DNA of 23,264 nucleotides from positions 1 through 23,264 of IMG/VR virus record IMGVR_UViG_3300030107_005710, one strand, 5' to 3'. The translations under genes and the position numbers were made by a program. Shown here in pieces: positions 10,123 to 16,635 of the stretch. How positions within the stretch are numbered: the first letter of the stretch is position 1; each line of letters starts with the position of its first letter. Source of the stretch: a virus. The notes beneath the pieces were generated by a model. The model was not told the origin of the DNA. It did not search any database and saw only the letters and a list, made by a program, of their open reading frames with translations.

Positions 10123-10424
10123 TCCTCTATTACCATAGCCCACAATAACATTAAATATACTATAGCATCTGTTAATCTTCCTCTTACGTCTTCTCTCTGT
10201 GATTTATGTCCTTTAGTATAGGCAGATATCCCATCTATGTGCTTTAGTAGATACACCATTAATACCTTTTCTTTTGATGAATCTAATGCATTTGCAACTC
10301 TTTTGAAATTTGCAAATACATCATCTTCATCATGAGCATATTCCTTTTGTCCTGCGTCTCTAGTTCTTGTTATCGCTGGCAGTATCTCCAGCTCCATCAG
10401 CTTTTTCATCTGTTGGTGCGTCAT
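10119..10424 (-). CDS. Small helical protein, possible nucleotide-modification / pyrophosphohydrolase-like
   Basis: This 101-residue protein starts at an ATG behind an excellent site (AAAGGAGG, 5-6 bases away) that lies inside the preceding gene, which it overlaps by 65 bases. The core pattern is EYAHDEDDVFANFKRVA, then KVLMVYLLKHIDGI, then REDVRGRLTDAIVYLMLLWA. Acidic residues (DEDD, the E of RED, and the D of TDAI) face a conserved-looking KH. This resembles small phage all-alpha proteins of the DUF1599 / MazG-like kind, which act on nucleotides and have an acidic helix pair and a C-terminal D-A-I/L-x-Y helix. The similarity is from memory of the pattern only. A simple structural role is the alternative. 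Confidence 0.6.
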   Translation of the reverse strand: MTHQQMKKLMELEILPAITRTRDAGQKEYAHDEDDVFANFKRVANALDSSKEKVLMVYLLKHIDGISAYTKGHKSQREDVRGRLTDAIVYLMLLWAMVIEE

Positions 10425-10614
10425 TTGCTCCCTCCTTTAGTTTTTCTTCTGTAAACTCTTGAAATGTAGGAACTCCCTCATTTCTATATTCATCTGACTT
10501 TAAAATAAGAATATTTAATGTCATTTCTATTGCTTCCATTTTTCTTATTAATTGATTGATAACACCGATAATATCTTTCTTACCAATATCTTTATACTTC
10601 TTTTGCTGAGCCAT
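10360..10614 (-). CDS. Hypothetical 84-residue protein, helical with acidic tail
   Basis: The start at 10614 follows a clear AAGGAG site about 6 bases upstream. Residues 10-45 look like one long amphipathic helix or coiled coil (IGVINQLIRKMEAIEMTL). The last 30 residues are Ala/Asp/Glu-rich and probably disordered. Both ends overlap neighbours: 23 bases with the AbrB-like gene upstream and 65 bases with the next gene. The function is unknown. A small oligomeric adaptor would fit the composition, but nothing supports it directly. Confidence 0.6.
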   Translation of the reverse strand: MAQQKKYKDIGKKDIIGVINQLIRKMEAIEMTLNILILKSDEYRNEGVPTFQEFTEEKLKEGANDAPTDEKADGAGDTASDNKN

Positions 10615-10789
10615 CGTCTCTCCTTATTTCTAGAGTTTGAGTTTCTTTGTTAATAATTAAACATAAATGTTCGTTTAATTTCCATTTCATCTTTTTCCAT
10701 ATATGTGGAGGCAGATTTACCTGATAGTGATTTGTTTTTGTCAATATATTTGATGTAGACCTTAAAAAGCCTTTGTAATTATTCTTCAT
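10592..10789 (-). CDS. Small AbrB/MazE-like protein, 65 aa
   Basis: I place the start at 10789, where ATG overlaps the previous stop as TAATG and GGGGA lies about 8 bases upstream. A longer frame from 10813 adds eight residues but has no ribosome binding site. The central segment YQVNLPPHIWKKMKW, followed by a hydrophobic strand (LCLIIN) and LEIRRDDG, matches the swapped-hairpin AbrB pattern: strand, P-x-x-h-W helix, two strands ending in I/V-x-x. Proteins of this fold bind DNA as dimers, often as transition regulators or antitoxins. No toxin-like partner is visible beside it, so a transcriptional regulator is the simplest reading. Confidence 0.6.
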   Translation of the reverse strand: MKNNYKGFLRSTSNILTKTNHYQVNLPPHIWKKMKWKLNEHLCLIINKETQTLEIRRDDGSAKEV

Positions 10790-11112
10790 TACCATGTTCC
10801 CCAATCTTGACATGCTTCTTTAAGAGCTTTTGTAAATTTATAACTGTCTCCCCATTTTTTACCTGCTATTTGATTAACCCAATCTATTTGCTGCTCTTTA
10901 GTTTGGCAATAGTTTTTATGAATATGATAAAATTCTACATCATTATCACAAGCAGATAAGTTATATTTATCATGTTTATATGTTATTCTAGAAGACCATA
11001 AAGGTTCTTCAATATTAATAGCTCTAAAGCCAGCGATAGAATGCATTCCGCATTTATCACATTTAGATTTATTATATTTTTCTTCAGAAACCATCATTGT
11101 TCCTTTACTCAT
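10789..11112 (-). CDS. Hypothetical zinc-binding-like protein, 107 aa
   Basis: I do not recognise this protein. The first ATG (11112) overlaps the upstream stop as TAATG with GGAG in front. A second pair of ATGs (around 11097) has its own AAAGGAAC site, so a 102-residue form is possible. C-x2-C near residue 18 (KCDKCG), a later single Cys (SACDN) and another (KNYCQ) could bind one zinc ion. The rest is polar and aromatic. It sits in a run of tightly coupled small genes, two of which have Cys pairs. Confidence 0.6.
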   Translation of the reverse strand: MSKGTMMVSEEKYNKSKCDKCGMHSIAGFRAINIEEPLWSSRITYKHDKYNLSACDNDVEFYHIHKNYCQTKEQQIDWVNQIAGKKWGDSYKFTKALKEACQDWGTW

Positions 11113-11369
11113 TATTTCTCCAGTCTTGGCGTTTCATCGCCAAAGTTATAGTTTAATTTTTCAAATAGTTTCTTTTTCATAGCTTTTCTATAAAACTTAC
11201 TTCCATAATTCTCCCTGTATATACACTTTTCACATACAAATAGTATTTTTGGAGTGTAGCTGGGAACCAATGAATCTGATTTATATTCCCAGCGTTTCCC
11301 TCTCTTGACATCCTTGCACATACCACAGGGGTCAAAGCTATGCATAGTTACGAGCCTAATTATCCTCAT
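11112..11369 (-). CDS. Zinc-ribbon-like small protein, 85 aa
   Basis: Two C-x2-C pairs, CGMC (residues 15-18) and CEKC (46-49), are about 30 residues apart. This is typical of a zinc ribbon. A basic C-terminal helix follows (FYRKAMKKKLFEKL). The start is uncertain: the ATG at 11369 has no clear ribosome binding site, and an in-frame ATG at 11345 (MHSFDPCGMC) lies just after the stop of the upstream gene. The function is unknown. Phage zinc ribbons of this size are often nucleic-acid-binding or host-factor-binding proteins. Confidence 0.6.
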   Translation of the reverse strand: MRIIRLVTMHSFDPCGMCKDVKRGKRWEYKSDSLVPSYTPKILFVCEKCIYRENYGSKFYRKAMKKKLFEKLNYNFGDETPRLEK

Positions 11370-11610
11370 TTAGTTTTTTAGCATAAGCTTCTAATGCTTT
11401 AGCTCTTCCTTTTAATAATTTTTTCATGTCAGGTTTGCTAAATTTTGGGACAGGCGTGGCTGTCATATTGCCTTTAGAAATAATACCAGCTTTCTTCTTA
11501 GACTCTTCACATAAAAATAGTTCATTTTTAAGATGTTTTATCTCTTCGTCTTTTTCTTTTATAATCTTTTTAAGACTTACTATCTTTTCTTTACAATAGG
11601 TCGTATTCAT
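11356..11610 (-). CDS. Small coiled-coil protein, 84 aa
   Basis: A GAGGT site precedes the ATG by about 5 bases. Residues 8-37 show heptad-like hydrophobic spacing (IVSLKKIIKEKDEEIKHLK) and predict a coiled coil. The C-terminal half has a Thr/Pro linker (TATPVPKF) and a basic helix. The gene overlaps the RecB-like nuclease gene upstream by 20 bases and the zinc-ribbon gene downstream. The function is unknown. Coupling to the nuclease gene suggests co-expression rather than a proven partnership. Confidence 0.6.
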   Translation of the reverse strand: MNTTYCKEKIVSLKKIIKEKDEEIKHLKNELFLCEESKKKAGIISKGNMTATPVPKFSKPDMKKLLKGRAKALEAYAKKLNEDN

Positions 11611-12325
11611 TTTTACCTCTCATTTCGAATTTAGTTTTTAATTTTAACTTCATTTTTGGTCGAGGATTACCACCCATTAGAAACTTCCATAGATTTGTAG
11701 TTTCTATTGCTATATCTAAATTGAATTTAAATTTCTTCAATTGATAATTAGGTTCTCTAATCCATCTACCCTTTGTGTATAAACCTGCTATTATATCTAC
11801 AGGTTCATCTGTTATCTTACGTAGTAGTTCTGCGTACATATTTAGCTGTATTTCATGCGATTTATAGTAGTTACCAGTCTTTATGTCTATTATCCAGTTT
11901 TTACCGTTAATTTTGGCTATTATATCACATGTACCAGCCCATGGTACGTCTTTATGCCACATGAACAACTCAGTATCAATTAATTGTACTTCATTCTCAA
12001 GCCAGAATTTCTCAAAGGACATCATGTGTTTTGATATTTCCTCTTTGTCTGTCTCTACTTGTTCTCCTAGCATATATTGTTCTGCCATCTCATGCACTTC
12101 TGTGCCTCTTGCTGCAGCTTTATCTCTTTCCTGGCAGGCTATATCATAGCTTGGATGATTTCCTAGCCATCTTTCAAAGCCTTCGCCTTTACTTATAGTA
12201 TTAGATATTATTGTTGTTACTGAAGGTTTCCAGTCATATGAACCTCTTGGAGCATACCATCTTTCTCCAGATTCATGTCTTCTAACATCTAAGCTTTCTT
12301 TATACAGCTCTATTTTATTCTTCAT
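11591..12325 (-). CDS. PD-(D/E)XK nuclease, RecB/Cas4-like exonuclease family
   Basis: At 244 residues it has the usual size of phage single-domain RecB-type nucleases. The motifs appear in order: GTEVH (H78) in the first helix, AGTCD (D134), IIDIKTG (D147 and K149), and HEIQLNMY (Q160, Y164). Together they form the full active site of the RecB-like PD-(D/E)XK family, which degrades or resects DNA ends with Mg2+. Only three Cys occur in the recognised domain, and no four-Cys iron-sulphur set is visible, so it is unlike true Cas4. A strong AAGGAG site precedes the ATG. The gene overlaps a second nuclease-like gene by 11 bases. A role in phage recombination or host DNA breakdown, together with the Sak4-like ATPase, is likely. 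Confidence 0.82.
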   Translation of the reverse strand: MKNKIELYKESLDVRRHESGERWYAPRGSYDWKPSVTTIISNTISKGEGFERWLGNHPSYDIACQERDKAAARGTEVHEMAEQYMLGEQVETDKEEISKHMMSFEKFWLENEVQLIDTELFMWHKDVPWAGTCDIIAKINGKNWIIDIKTGNYYKSHEIQLNMYAELLRKITDEPVDIIAGLYTKGRWIREPNYQLKKFKFNLDIAIETTNLWKFLMGGNPRPKMKLKLKTKFEMRGKNEYDLL

Positions 12326-12698
12326 ATAACAACTCCTTAATTGGAACTAATGCACCTACACTATCATTATCATCTCCGCCTGCTGTAGGATATTTAGCTA
12401 CATTATTTTTTATCAGATTCTTTACTCTCTTCTTCATGAGTTTTGTGGGCAACAATACTACCCCCTCTATGACTCCTCCAAAGGTTAATATCGTTGCCCA
12501 CCAGTCAGCCTTAGTAGTAACTAATCCACTTAAGGCCCCACGACAAGCCATTTCTACATATATGTTTCCTGTTTCTTTCCACTTATCACGTTCTGTTTTC
12601 ACTTCTATAGTACCTATTTGTAGAATTTCTGCTAAAGAATCTTCGTACTTTTCGCCAAAGGCCAGGTCAATATCCCATTTACTATCTTTATTCTTCAA
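12315..12698 (-). CDS. Small PD-(D/E)XK-like nuclease/resolvase-like protein
   Basis: This is a 127-residue protein starting at TTG (12698). No ATG or GTG is available in frame before residue 49, and a stop lies just upstream. GEKYED (E19), then GTIEVKTE (E32 and K34), then GNIYVEM (E49) match the E...E-x-K...E arrangement of compact PD-(D/E)XK nucleases. SGLVTTKADWW after it is typical of a family found in many phages near replication genes. It probably cuts branched or unwanted DNA during replication; the substrate is not evident. It overlaps the upstream gene's end by 11 bases. The weak TTG start probably keeps expression low. Confidence 0.7.
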   Translation of the reverse strand: MKNKDSKWDIDLAFGEKYEDSLAEILQIGTIEVKTERDKWKETGNIYVEMACRGALSGLVTTKADWWATILTFGGVIEGVVLLPTKLMKKRVKNLIKNNVAKYPTAGGDDNDSVGALVPIKELLYEE

Positions 12699-12912
12699 AC
12701 CTACGAACTCTATAGTTCATATTTGCTAATAGGTATTGTTCTACCCACCAGCATCCATTTGCTACTTTTTTTATCTTTTTTATTCTTCTTTCTGATGATG
12801 TTAAGCCATCATTCTTTGCTTTTGCTTTTATTTTCGCTATAGCTATCTTTCGACCTGCTTCTGCACGTTCGTCGAATTTAGCTAGAACGACTTTTCTGCT
12901 TTTTCTTGCCAT
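12688..12912 (-). CDS. Hypothetical basic protein, 74 aa
   Basis: An AAGGAG site 6-7 bases before the ATG supports the start. The protein is strongly basic and probably all helical (RKIAIAKIKAKAK, RRIKKIKKVA). A Cys-Trp-Trp (GCWW) stretch lies near residue 53, followed by a short C-terminal strand or helix. It could bind nucleic acid by charge, but no family is recognised. A hairpin sits in its leader (12940-12972). Confidence 0.6.
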   Translation of the reverse strand: MARKSRKVVLAKFDERAEAGRKIAIAKIKAKAKNDGLTSSERRIKKIKKVANGCWWVEQYLLANMNYRVRRFEE

Positions 12913-12939
12913 TGTATCTCCTTATCCATTTTCCGTTTC

Positions 12940-12972
12940 GGTATCGTAGGTTATATAATTCCTCTTGATACC
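12940..12972 (-). promoter_or_regulatory. Leader hairpin GGTATC/GATACC
   Basis: GGTATC (12940-12945) pairs with GATACC (12967-12972). An inner AGG/CCT pairing closes on an AT-rich loop that contains TTATATAA. It lies between the stop of the HTH micro-gene and the start of the next gene. It has no T-run, so a processing or regulatory hairpin is more likely than a terminator. Confidence 0.45.
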
Positions 12973-12981
12973 TTATTAACT

Positions 12982-13116
12982 CTAATCTTTTAAGACTCGA
13001 TAAACAGTCCTTACGTTTACTTTGAATCTTTCTGCTATATCCTTCACTTTCCATTTTAATATGTACCTTTTAAATTTAATATTAAGTTTATCTAATCTTG
13101 TTAATTTGCAGTTCAT
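12982..13116 (-). CDS. 44-residue helix-turn-helix protein
   Basis: A short frame of 44 codons starts at ATG 13116 behind AGGGGAAG (spacing about 3-4) and ends at TAG 12982. The second half, KVKDIAERFKVNVRTVYRVL, is a textbook helix-turn-helix: A-x-x-[F/Y]-x-V in helix 2, and V-R-T-V-Y-R in the recognition helix, as in resolvase, sigma region 4 and Sigma-70-like HTH proteins. The first half is basic and helical. It is probably a tiny DNA-binding regulator. The good ribosome binding site and the specific motif make chance unlikely. Confidence 0.7.
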   Translation of the reverse strand: MNCKLTRLDKLNIKFKRYILKWKVKDIAERFKVNVRTVYRVLKD

Positions 13117-13134
13117 AACTTCCCCTTTAATAGA

Positions 13135-13233
13135 TTAAAATAATAAGTTTCTAATTGCTTGGTATATTGCATACCAAAAAATGAAACCAAATATTATAAT
13201 GCTCCACCATGCTAGTATTCTCTGATAGTCCAT
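13135..13233 (-). CDS. 32-residue single-span membrane micro-protein
   Basis: The ATG at 13233 follows AAAGGAG, with an out-of-frame ATG in the spacer. The stop is TAA at 13135, and the HTH micro-gene begins 18 bases later. Residues 8-27 (AWWSIIIFGFIFWYAIYQAI) form one hydrophobic, aromatic-rich span with a basic C-terminus. This is typical of small phage membrane peptides that alter the host envelope. The function cannot be told from sequence. Confidence 0.55.
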   Translation of the reverse strand: MDYQRILAWWSIIIFGFIFWYAIYQAIRNLLF

Positions 13234-13252
13234 ACATCTCCTTTCGAGTCAG

Positions 13253-13445
13253 GGGTGGTTTTGCACCAAGCAACTTTTTAGCTCCTTGACCACCCCGTTC
13301 TCTTTTCGACGAGATAACATCCTATATCCATAGTCTGTTACCTATAAAGTAATGAGCAGTATCAAATAGGTCCAATAAGTGGGTAATAGGAAAACCCGAA
13401 AAACCTCGTCTGCGCTCACGCAATTCAGCTCTCTACTGCTCATTA
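13253..13445 (-). ncRNA. Structured non-coding stretch, possible RNA
   Basis: About 190 bases without a reading frame fold into a series of helices on the transcribed strand. There is a perfect 12-bp stem TAATGAGCAGTA (13350-13361) with TACTGCTCATTA (13434-13445), enclosing a TGCG/CGCA tetraloop-sized hairpin and a GGG/CCC hairpin. Next is a hairpin TAACA/TGTTA with an inner CTAT/ATAG and GA/GA mismatches that could form tandem sheared pairs. Finally an 8-bp stem GGGGTGGT/ACCACCCC (13254-13297) has an inner CAAG/CTTG. No known family is recognised. It could be a regulatory RNA, a riboswitch-like leader for the two micro-genes, or an mRNA processing region. The 5' end overlaps the end of the gene at 13433. 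Confidence 0.5.
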
Positions 13446-13615
13446 ATTTTCTTCTTAATTTTATAAGTTACAACCCTCTTAATGGAAGGTGTTAATCTAG
13501 ACATTGCTATTGCCTCTTTATATGCTTTACTTAAATTTGGTCTTTTTCTTCCTTTCCCTTTACCAGCCTGAAACATACTTTTGTATTTAGTTTGTCCATA
13601 TATTTTGCTTATCAT
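13433..13615 (-). CDS. Hypothetical basic protein, 60 aa
   Basis: AAGGAG lies about 6 bases before the ATG, directly after the stop of the HNH gene. The protein is very basic (GKGKGRKRP; IKRVVTYKIKKKI) and probably binds nucleic acid or is a small structural peptide. Its last codons form one arm of the 12-bp stem of the downstream structured stretch. No family is recognised. Confidence 0.55.
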   Translation of the reverse strand: MISKIYGQTKYKSMFQAGKGKGRKRPNLSKAYKEAIAMSRLTPSIKRVVTYKIKKKINEQ

Positions 13616-13624
13616 AGTATCTCC

Positions 13625-14098
13625 TTATTTAAATACATCACTTCTTGCTAATTTTCTTAAAATATAGTCTCTTGTATTTTTATTCTGCCTTTTTAACCAA
13701 GCTAATAACTTAATATAAGCCTTGTCTGTCAAAGGACCTTTTCTTGTATTGCATCTTGAACATATCATTTGAAGATTTTTAGGAGTAGAATCACCGCCAT
13801 GGCTAATAGGAATACAATGGTCACATACCATATTGTTAATCTTAAGAATATCTTTGCAATACTTGCATTTTCTTCCATACTCGGAATATATAAGATTTCT
13901 AATTTCCTTAAGGCTGATATTAAAAACCACTTCATACTCTCTACTCCTCCTTTTTAATGATGTTCTTAGAGTCGATGACTTTTTCATAAGCCTATGAAAT
14001 ATCCCTTTCGCTCTATTTCCATGATGTTGTTTAAGCTTTGGGAAGAACTTGTCTTCCCAAAACTTCATACGCTTAGTGGTTCTACGCTTCACCGACAT
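13625..14098 (-). CDS. HNH endonuclease
   Basis: At 157 residues, the C-terminal half carries a complete HNH finger: CKYC (C78, C81), VCDHCIP (D93-H94 with the metal/catalytic His), SHGGDSTPKNLQ (N108), and CSRCN (C113, C116, N117). The N-terminal 70 residues are basic and helical. HNH proteins of this size in phages are either homing nucleases or packaging/recombination nucleases. This one sits far from any terminase and next to a structured non-coding stretch, which favours a free-standing selfish nuclease. That is inference. The start overlaps the previous gene with GAGTGG about 4 bases before ATG. Confidence 0.85.
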   Translation of the reverse strand: MSVKRRTTKRMKFWEDKFFPKLKQHHGNRAKGIFHRLMKKSSTLRTSLKRRSREYEVVFNISLKEIRNLIYSEYGRKCKYCKDILKINNMVCDHCIPISHGGDSTPKNLQMICSRCNTRKGPLTDKAYIKLLAWLKRQNKNTRDYILRKLARSDVFK

Positions 14099-14285
14099 CG
14101 TGCCACTCTAGCTTTTTTCTTATAGCTAAGGTAATATTTGTTTCTGCTTTCCATATTCCAATTATAACTGACATAGCTTTGCCAGATAAATCATTTATTG
14201 CAGCTAATCCCACTCTAAATGTTTTGAAAAATTCTAACATAAACAAATTCTCTTCTATTATTATACTTAAAACCCAACCTTTCAT
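14082..14285 (-). CDS. Hypothetical 67-residue protein
   Basis: The ATG overlaps the primase-helicase stop as ATGA, and AAGGAG lies 6 bases upstream inside that gene. It has a hydrophobic first segment (WVLSIII) and a mixed helical body. A second moderately hydrophobic stretch lies in the middle (AMSVIIGIW). No motif is recognised. Translational coupling to the primase-helicase suggests matched expression. Confidence 0.55.
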   Translation of the reverse strand: MKGWVLSIIIEENLFMLEFFKTFRVGLAAINDLSGKAMSVIIGIWKAETNITLAIRKKLEWHDVGEA

Positions 14286-16051
14286 TCGATTCTCCTTAAT
14301 CTAAAGCTTTCTCGCCATTCAACCTTTGTATCGAATAATTCTCCATCTGTATTTTTATACATGTGTATATGCTTTATATCACTATTTGCTTGTCCATTCA
14401 ATCCAATCACTTTACGTGACGCATTTTCTATGGCTCCTGAGCCTTTACCTGCATATAAATCAAGTACTTCATTTCTACTATACTCTCTACTAACTTGAGA
14501 TATTTGAATTATTATTACATCAAGATTTACAGCTAAACTAGATAAGCTATGAGAGACAAACTTTATTTGTTCGTATTCTCCTCTAATATTCTGAGGTGTC
14601 TCTACTAAATCTATGTAATCCACTATAACAACAGCTGGATTTAATTCTTTTATCTTATTTTGTATAGAAGATAAAGTTGGAGAAACTGTTTGTATCTGTA
14701 AATGCCTTAATTGGTCTGCATAATCATTATAAATTTCTTTATAATTATCATTTACTTCATCTTTGGATAAACCAGAGACGATTTGCAAATGTCTTCTATG
14801 CATATACCAGGCAGATAACTCTAAAGATAAGAACAGCGTTGGTAGTTGCCACTTCTTGTTGATTCTATCATTTTTAAAATCAACTCCTAGTGCTAAGTTT
14901 TGAGCTAAAGTAGTCTTATTTGAGCCTGTGGGCCCAAATATAGTTACTAACTCTCCTGGATATATCTGAGTATCATAATCTGTTAACCCAAACATTTCTG
15001 TCAATGGGATTGCTCTGCCTATAAAATTAGTTTCTATTCTTTCTTGAAACTCTTTTTGTAGTTCATCTGCATCTTTAACATGTATGTGATAATCCTTGTT
15101 TTTAAAGAAATTACATTTTGTCTGACAATACTTCTTCATAAGCACATCTTGACATCCGTAATTATAGTTTCCATTGTATACGGATTCTACCTTTTCAATC
15201 ATTTTTTGCTCGTTTAATGTATTGTTATTCCAATGTAATAAAGCTACTTTTGCATACTCACTTGGAATCCCGTGTCTTTTAAAGTGACTAATGATTCTAA
15301 GGGCAGTATTGTGTCTAGAGCCCTCTATGGGGCCATTTCGCAACATTGTTTGTACACAGGGTACTACCTTGGTTGGCTCCGAAATCTTTGTAAATTCGGC
15401 AACCTTGGGCGTTTCTGTGCAAACAGCTGTTTCTAGCTCCCCATCTCCATCTAATAATTCATATGGATATTCAAACCTGGGTTCAGTAGCTAATTTATGT
15501 ATTTCTTTTGATGATAAGGATTTTGATTCTCGCAATGTTATTGGAATTTTATAGAGTCCTGTTTTTTGATTCTTAGTATGTGCAACTCTATATATTCCAC
15601 TTCTCATATAGATACTTGTATCAATATTATTAAACAATGATGACATTGTTCTTTTTACTTGATAAGGTAAACTACCAGAAGGAACAAAATTAAATACTTT
15701 ATTTGATATAACGATATGATATCCTGTGCCACTAAAATAACATTGAATGCTCTCGTCAAGCACTTCAAGTATATCTAGATGATTAAGAGTTTCTCTTAAT
15801 TTAGCTAGTGTATAGTCGTCAGAATTATCTTTTCTATCTATATCAATTAAAACATTATCAATACCTCGTTCTCCCTGGTAGCCTTTTAAAGTACCTTTTG
15901 AGTCTGCGTATTCTTTCGCATCCTTATCATAGAGATAAACAGAACGATACAATGCCGTACCATCAAGTGGTATATATTTGTGAAGTTCAGACTTCAATAC
16001 CAGAGTTCCCCTACTCCTAGGGGAACCCACTGCTATCTCTACGTAGTTCAC
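14282..16051 (-). CDS. AEP primase fused to DnaB-type replicative helicase
   Basis: This 589-residue fusion begins with an archaeo-eukaryotic primase domain (about 1-190). VLIDID (D70, D72) gives the metal ligands and SGTGYH (S107, H112) the nucleotide motif. D144, R149 and KTGLYKIP follow the usual late motif. A Cys cluster (C300, C309, C313) after the linker may bind metal. The helicase domain (about 340-560) has Walker A GPTGSNKTT (K379) and Walker B VVIVDY (D478), followed by a Q-rich sensor segment (IIIQISQ). It should prime and unwind at the phage fork. The start is GTG at 16051, overlapping the upstream stop as GTGA without a visible ribosome binding site, so expression probably depends on coupling to the upstream single-strand binding gene. 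Confidence 0.88.
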   Translation of the reverse strand: MNYVEIAVGSPRSRGTLVLKSELHKYIPLDGTALYRSVYLYDKDAKEYADSKGTLKGYQGERGIDNVLIDIDRKDNSDDYTLAKLRETLNHLDILEVLDESIQCYFSGTGYHIVISNKVFNFVPSGSLPYQVKRTMSSLFNNIDTSIYMRSGIYRVAHTKNQKTGLYKIPITLRESKSLSSKEIHKLATEPRFEYPYELLDGDGELETAVCTETPKVAEFTKISEPTKVVPCVQTMLRNGPIEGSRHNTALRIISHFKRHGIPSEYAKVALLHWNNNTLNEQKMIEKVESVYNGNYNYGCQDVLMKKYCQTKCNFFKNKDYHIHVKDADELQKEFQERIETNFIGRAIPLTEMFGLTDYDTQIYPGELVTIFGPTGSNKTTLAQNLALGVDFKNDRINKKWQLPTLFLSLELSAWYMHRRHLQIVSGLSKDEVNDNYKEIYNDYADQLRHLQIQTVSPTLSSIQNKIKELNPAVVIVDYIDLVETPQNIRGEYEQIKFVSHSLSSLAVNLDVIIIQISQVSREYSRNEVLDLYAGKGSGAIENASRKVIGLNGQANSDIKHIHMYKNTDGELFDTKVEWRESFRLRRIE

Positions 16052-16635
16052 AGATTGTTTAATGCATTAGCTGCTAAAGGAGTATCATTCTGTTGAGGCA
16101 TATCACTTGCATCTGCCTCTTTAATAACACCCTTACCTTTTAACCAATCTGTATCTTGCTGACATTGAGCCTTACCTTCTGCTGTATTAGGATATAACCT
16201 TGGATAAATCTCAGTATATATCTTCTTACCTGGCTTTGGCTTTTTCTTATATGAATAAGCTGAATATTGTTCGCCTGTAGTCGTGAATCTTTCGTTTAAA
16301 TATGTAGCTATACTATCAATTGTGTTCCCATTCTCATCCTCAAATACACCCTTCACATTTAAACCTGCATTACAACCAATAGCATCAAATAACTTATACA
16401 TTCTATTTAAGACAGACCCACCTGTAATATTGCCAGATGCATCTTTATCTAAACTTCCTAGAATAGCCATTTTATTGCTATATTCACTACCTTTAACAGA
16501 CAATTCAACTTCTATAAAAATATCAGCAAAGTCAAATTCTTTTGCTCTGTCACTAAATCCAATAATACCTACTTCAATAACTCCCAAATAGGGACTTCCT
16601 GAAGATTTCTTTTCTTCTGGTCTAAAAATAGCCAT
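16048..16635 (-). CDS. Probable single-stranded DNA-binding protein (Sak4-associated type)
   Basis: This is a 195-residue protein whose ATG directly follows the Sak4-like gene's stop, with AAGGAG 8 bases upstream. The region 20-130 alternates strands (GVIEVGIIGF, FADIFIEVEL, LNVKGVFED). The pattern SVLNRMYKLFDAIG and GVFEDENGN is one I associate with phage proteins encoded beside Sak4-type ATPases, which are thought to be OB-fold single-strand binding partners. The C-terminus (PLAANALNNL) lacks the acidic DDDIPF-type tail of bacterial SSB. The position between the recombinase and the primase-helicase fits. The fold assignment is inference. Confidence 0.65.
   Translation of the reverse strand: MAIFRPEEKKSSGSPYLGVIEVGIIGFSDRAKEFDFADIFIEVELSVKGSEYSNKMAILGSLDKDASGNITGGSVLNRMYKLFDAIGCNAGLNVKGVFEDENGNTIDSIATYLNERFTTTGEQYSAYSYKKKPKPGKKIYTEIYPRLYPNTAEGKAQCQQDTDWLKGKGVIKEADASDMPQQNDTPLAANALNNL

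Noticed and set aside
11591-12325. CRISPR Cas4 call
   Set aside because: No CRISPR repeats or other cas genes are present and the four-Cys iron-sulphur set of Cas4 is not visible.
13253-13445. Group I intron remnant, suggested by ACAGACTA and GATATAG near the HNH gene
   Set aside because: The second strand of P7 (ATAGTC downstream) is absent, no exon junction is apparent and the gene on either side is intact.
13253-14098. IscB/HEARO-type nuclease with guide RNA
   Set aside because: The HNH protein is only 157 residues with no RuvC motifs, so there is no basis for an RNA-guided nuclease.
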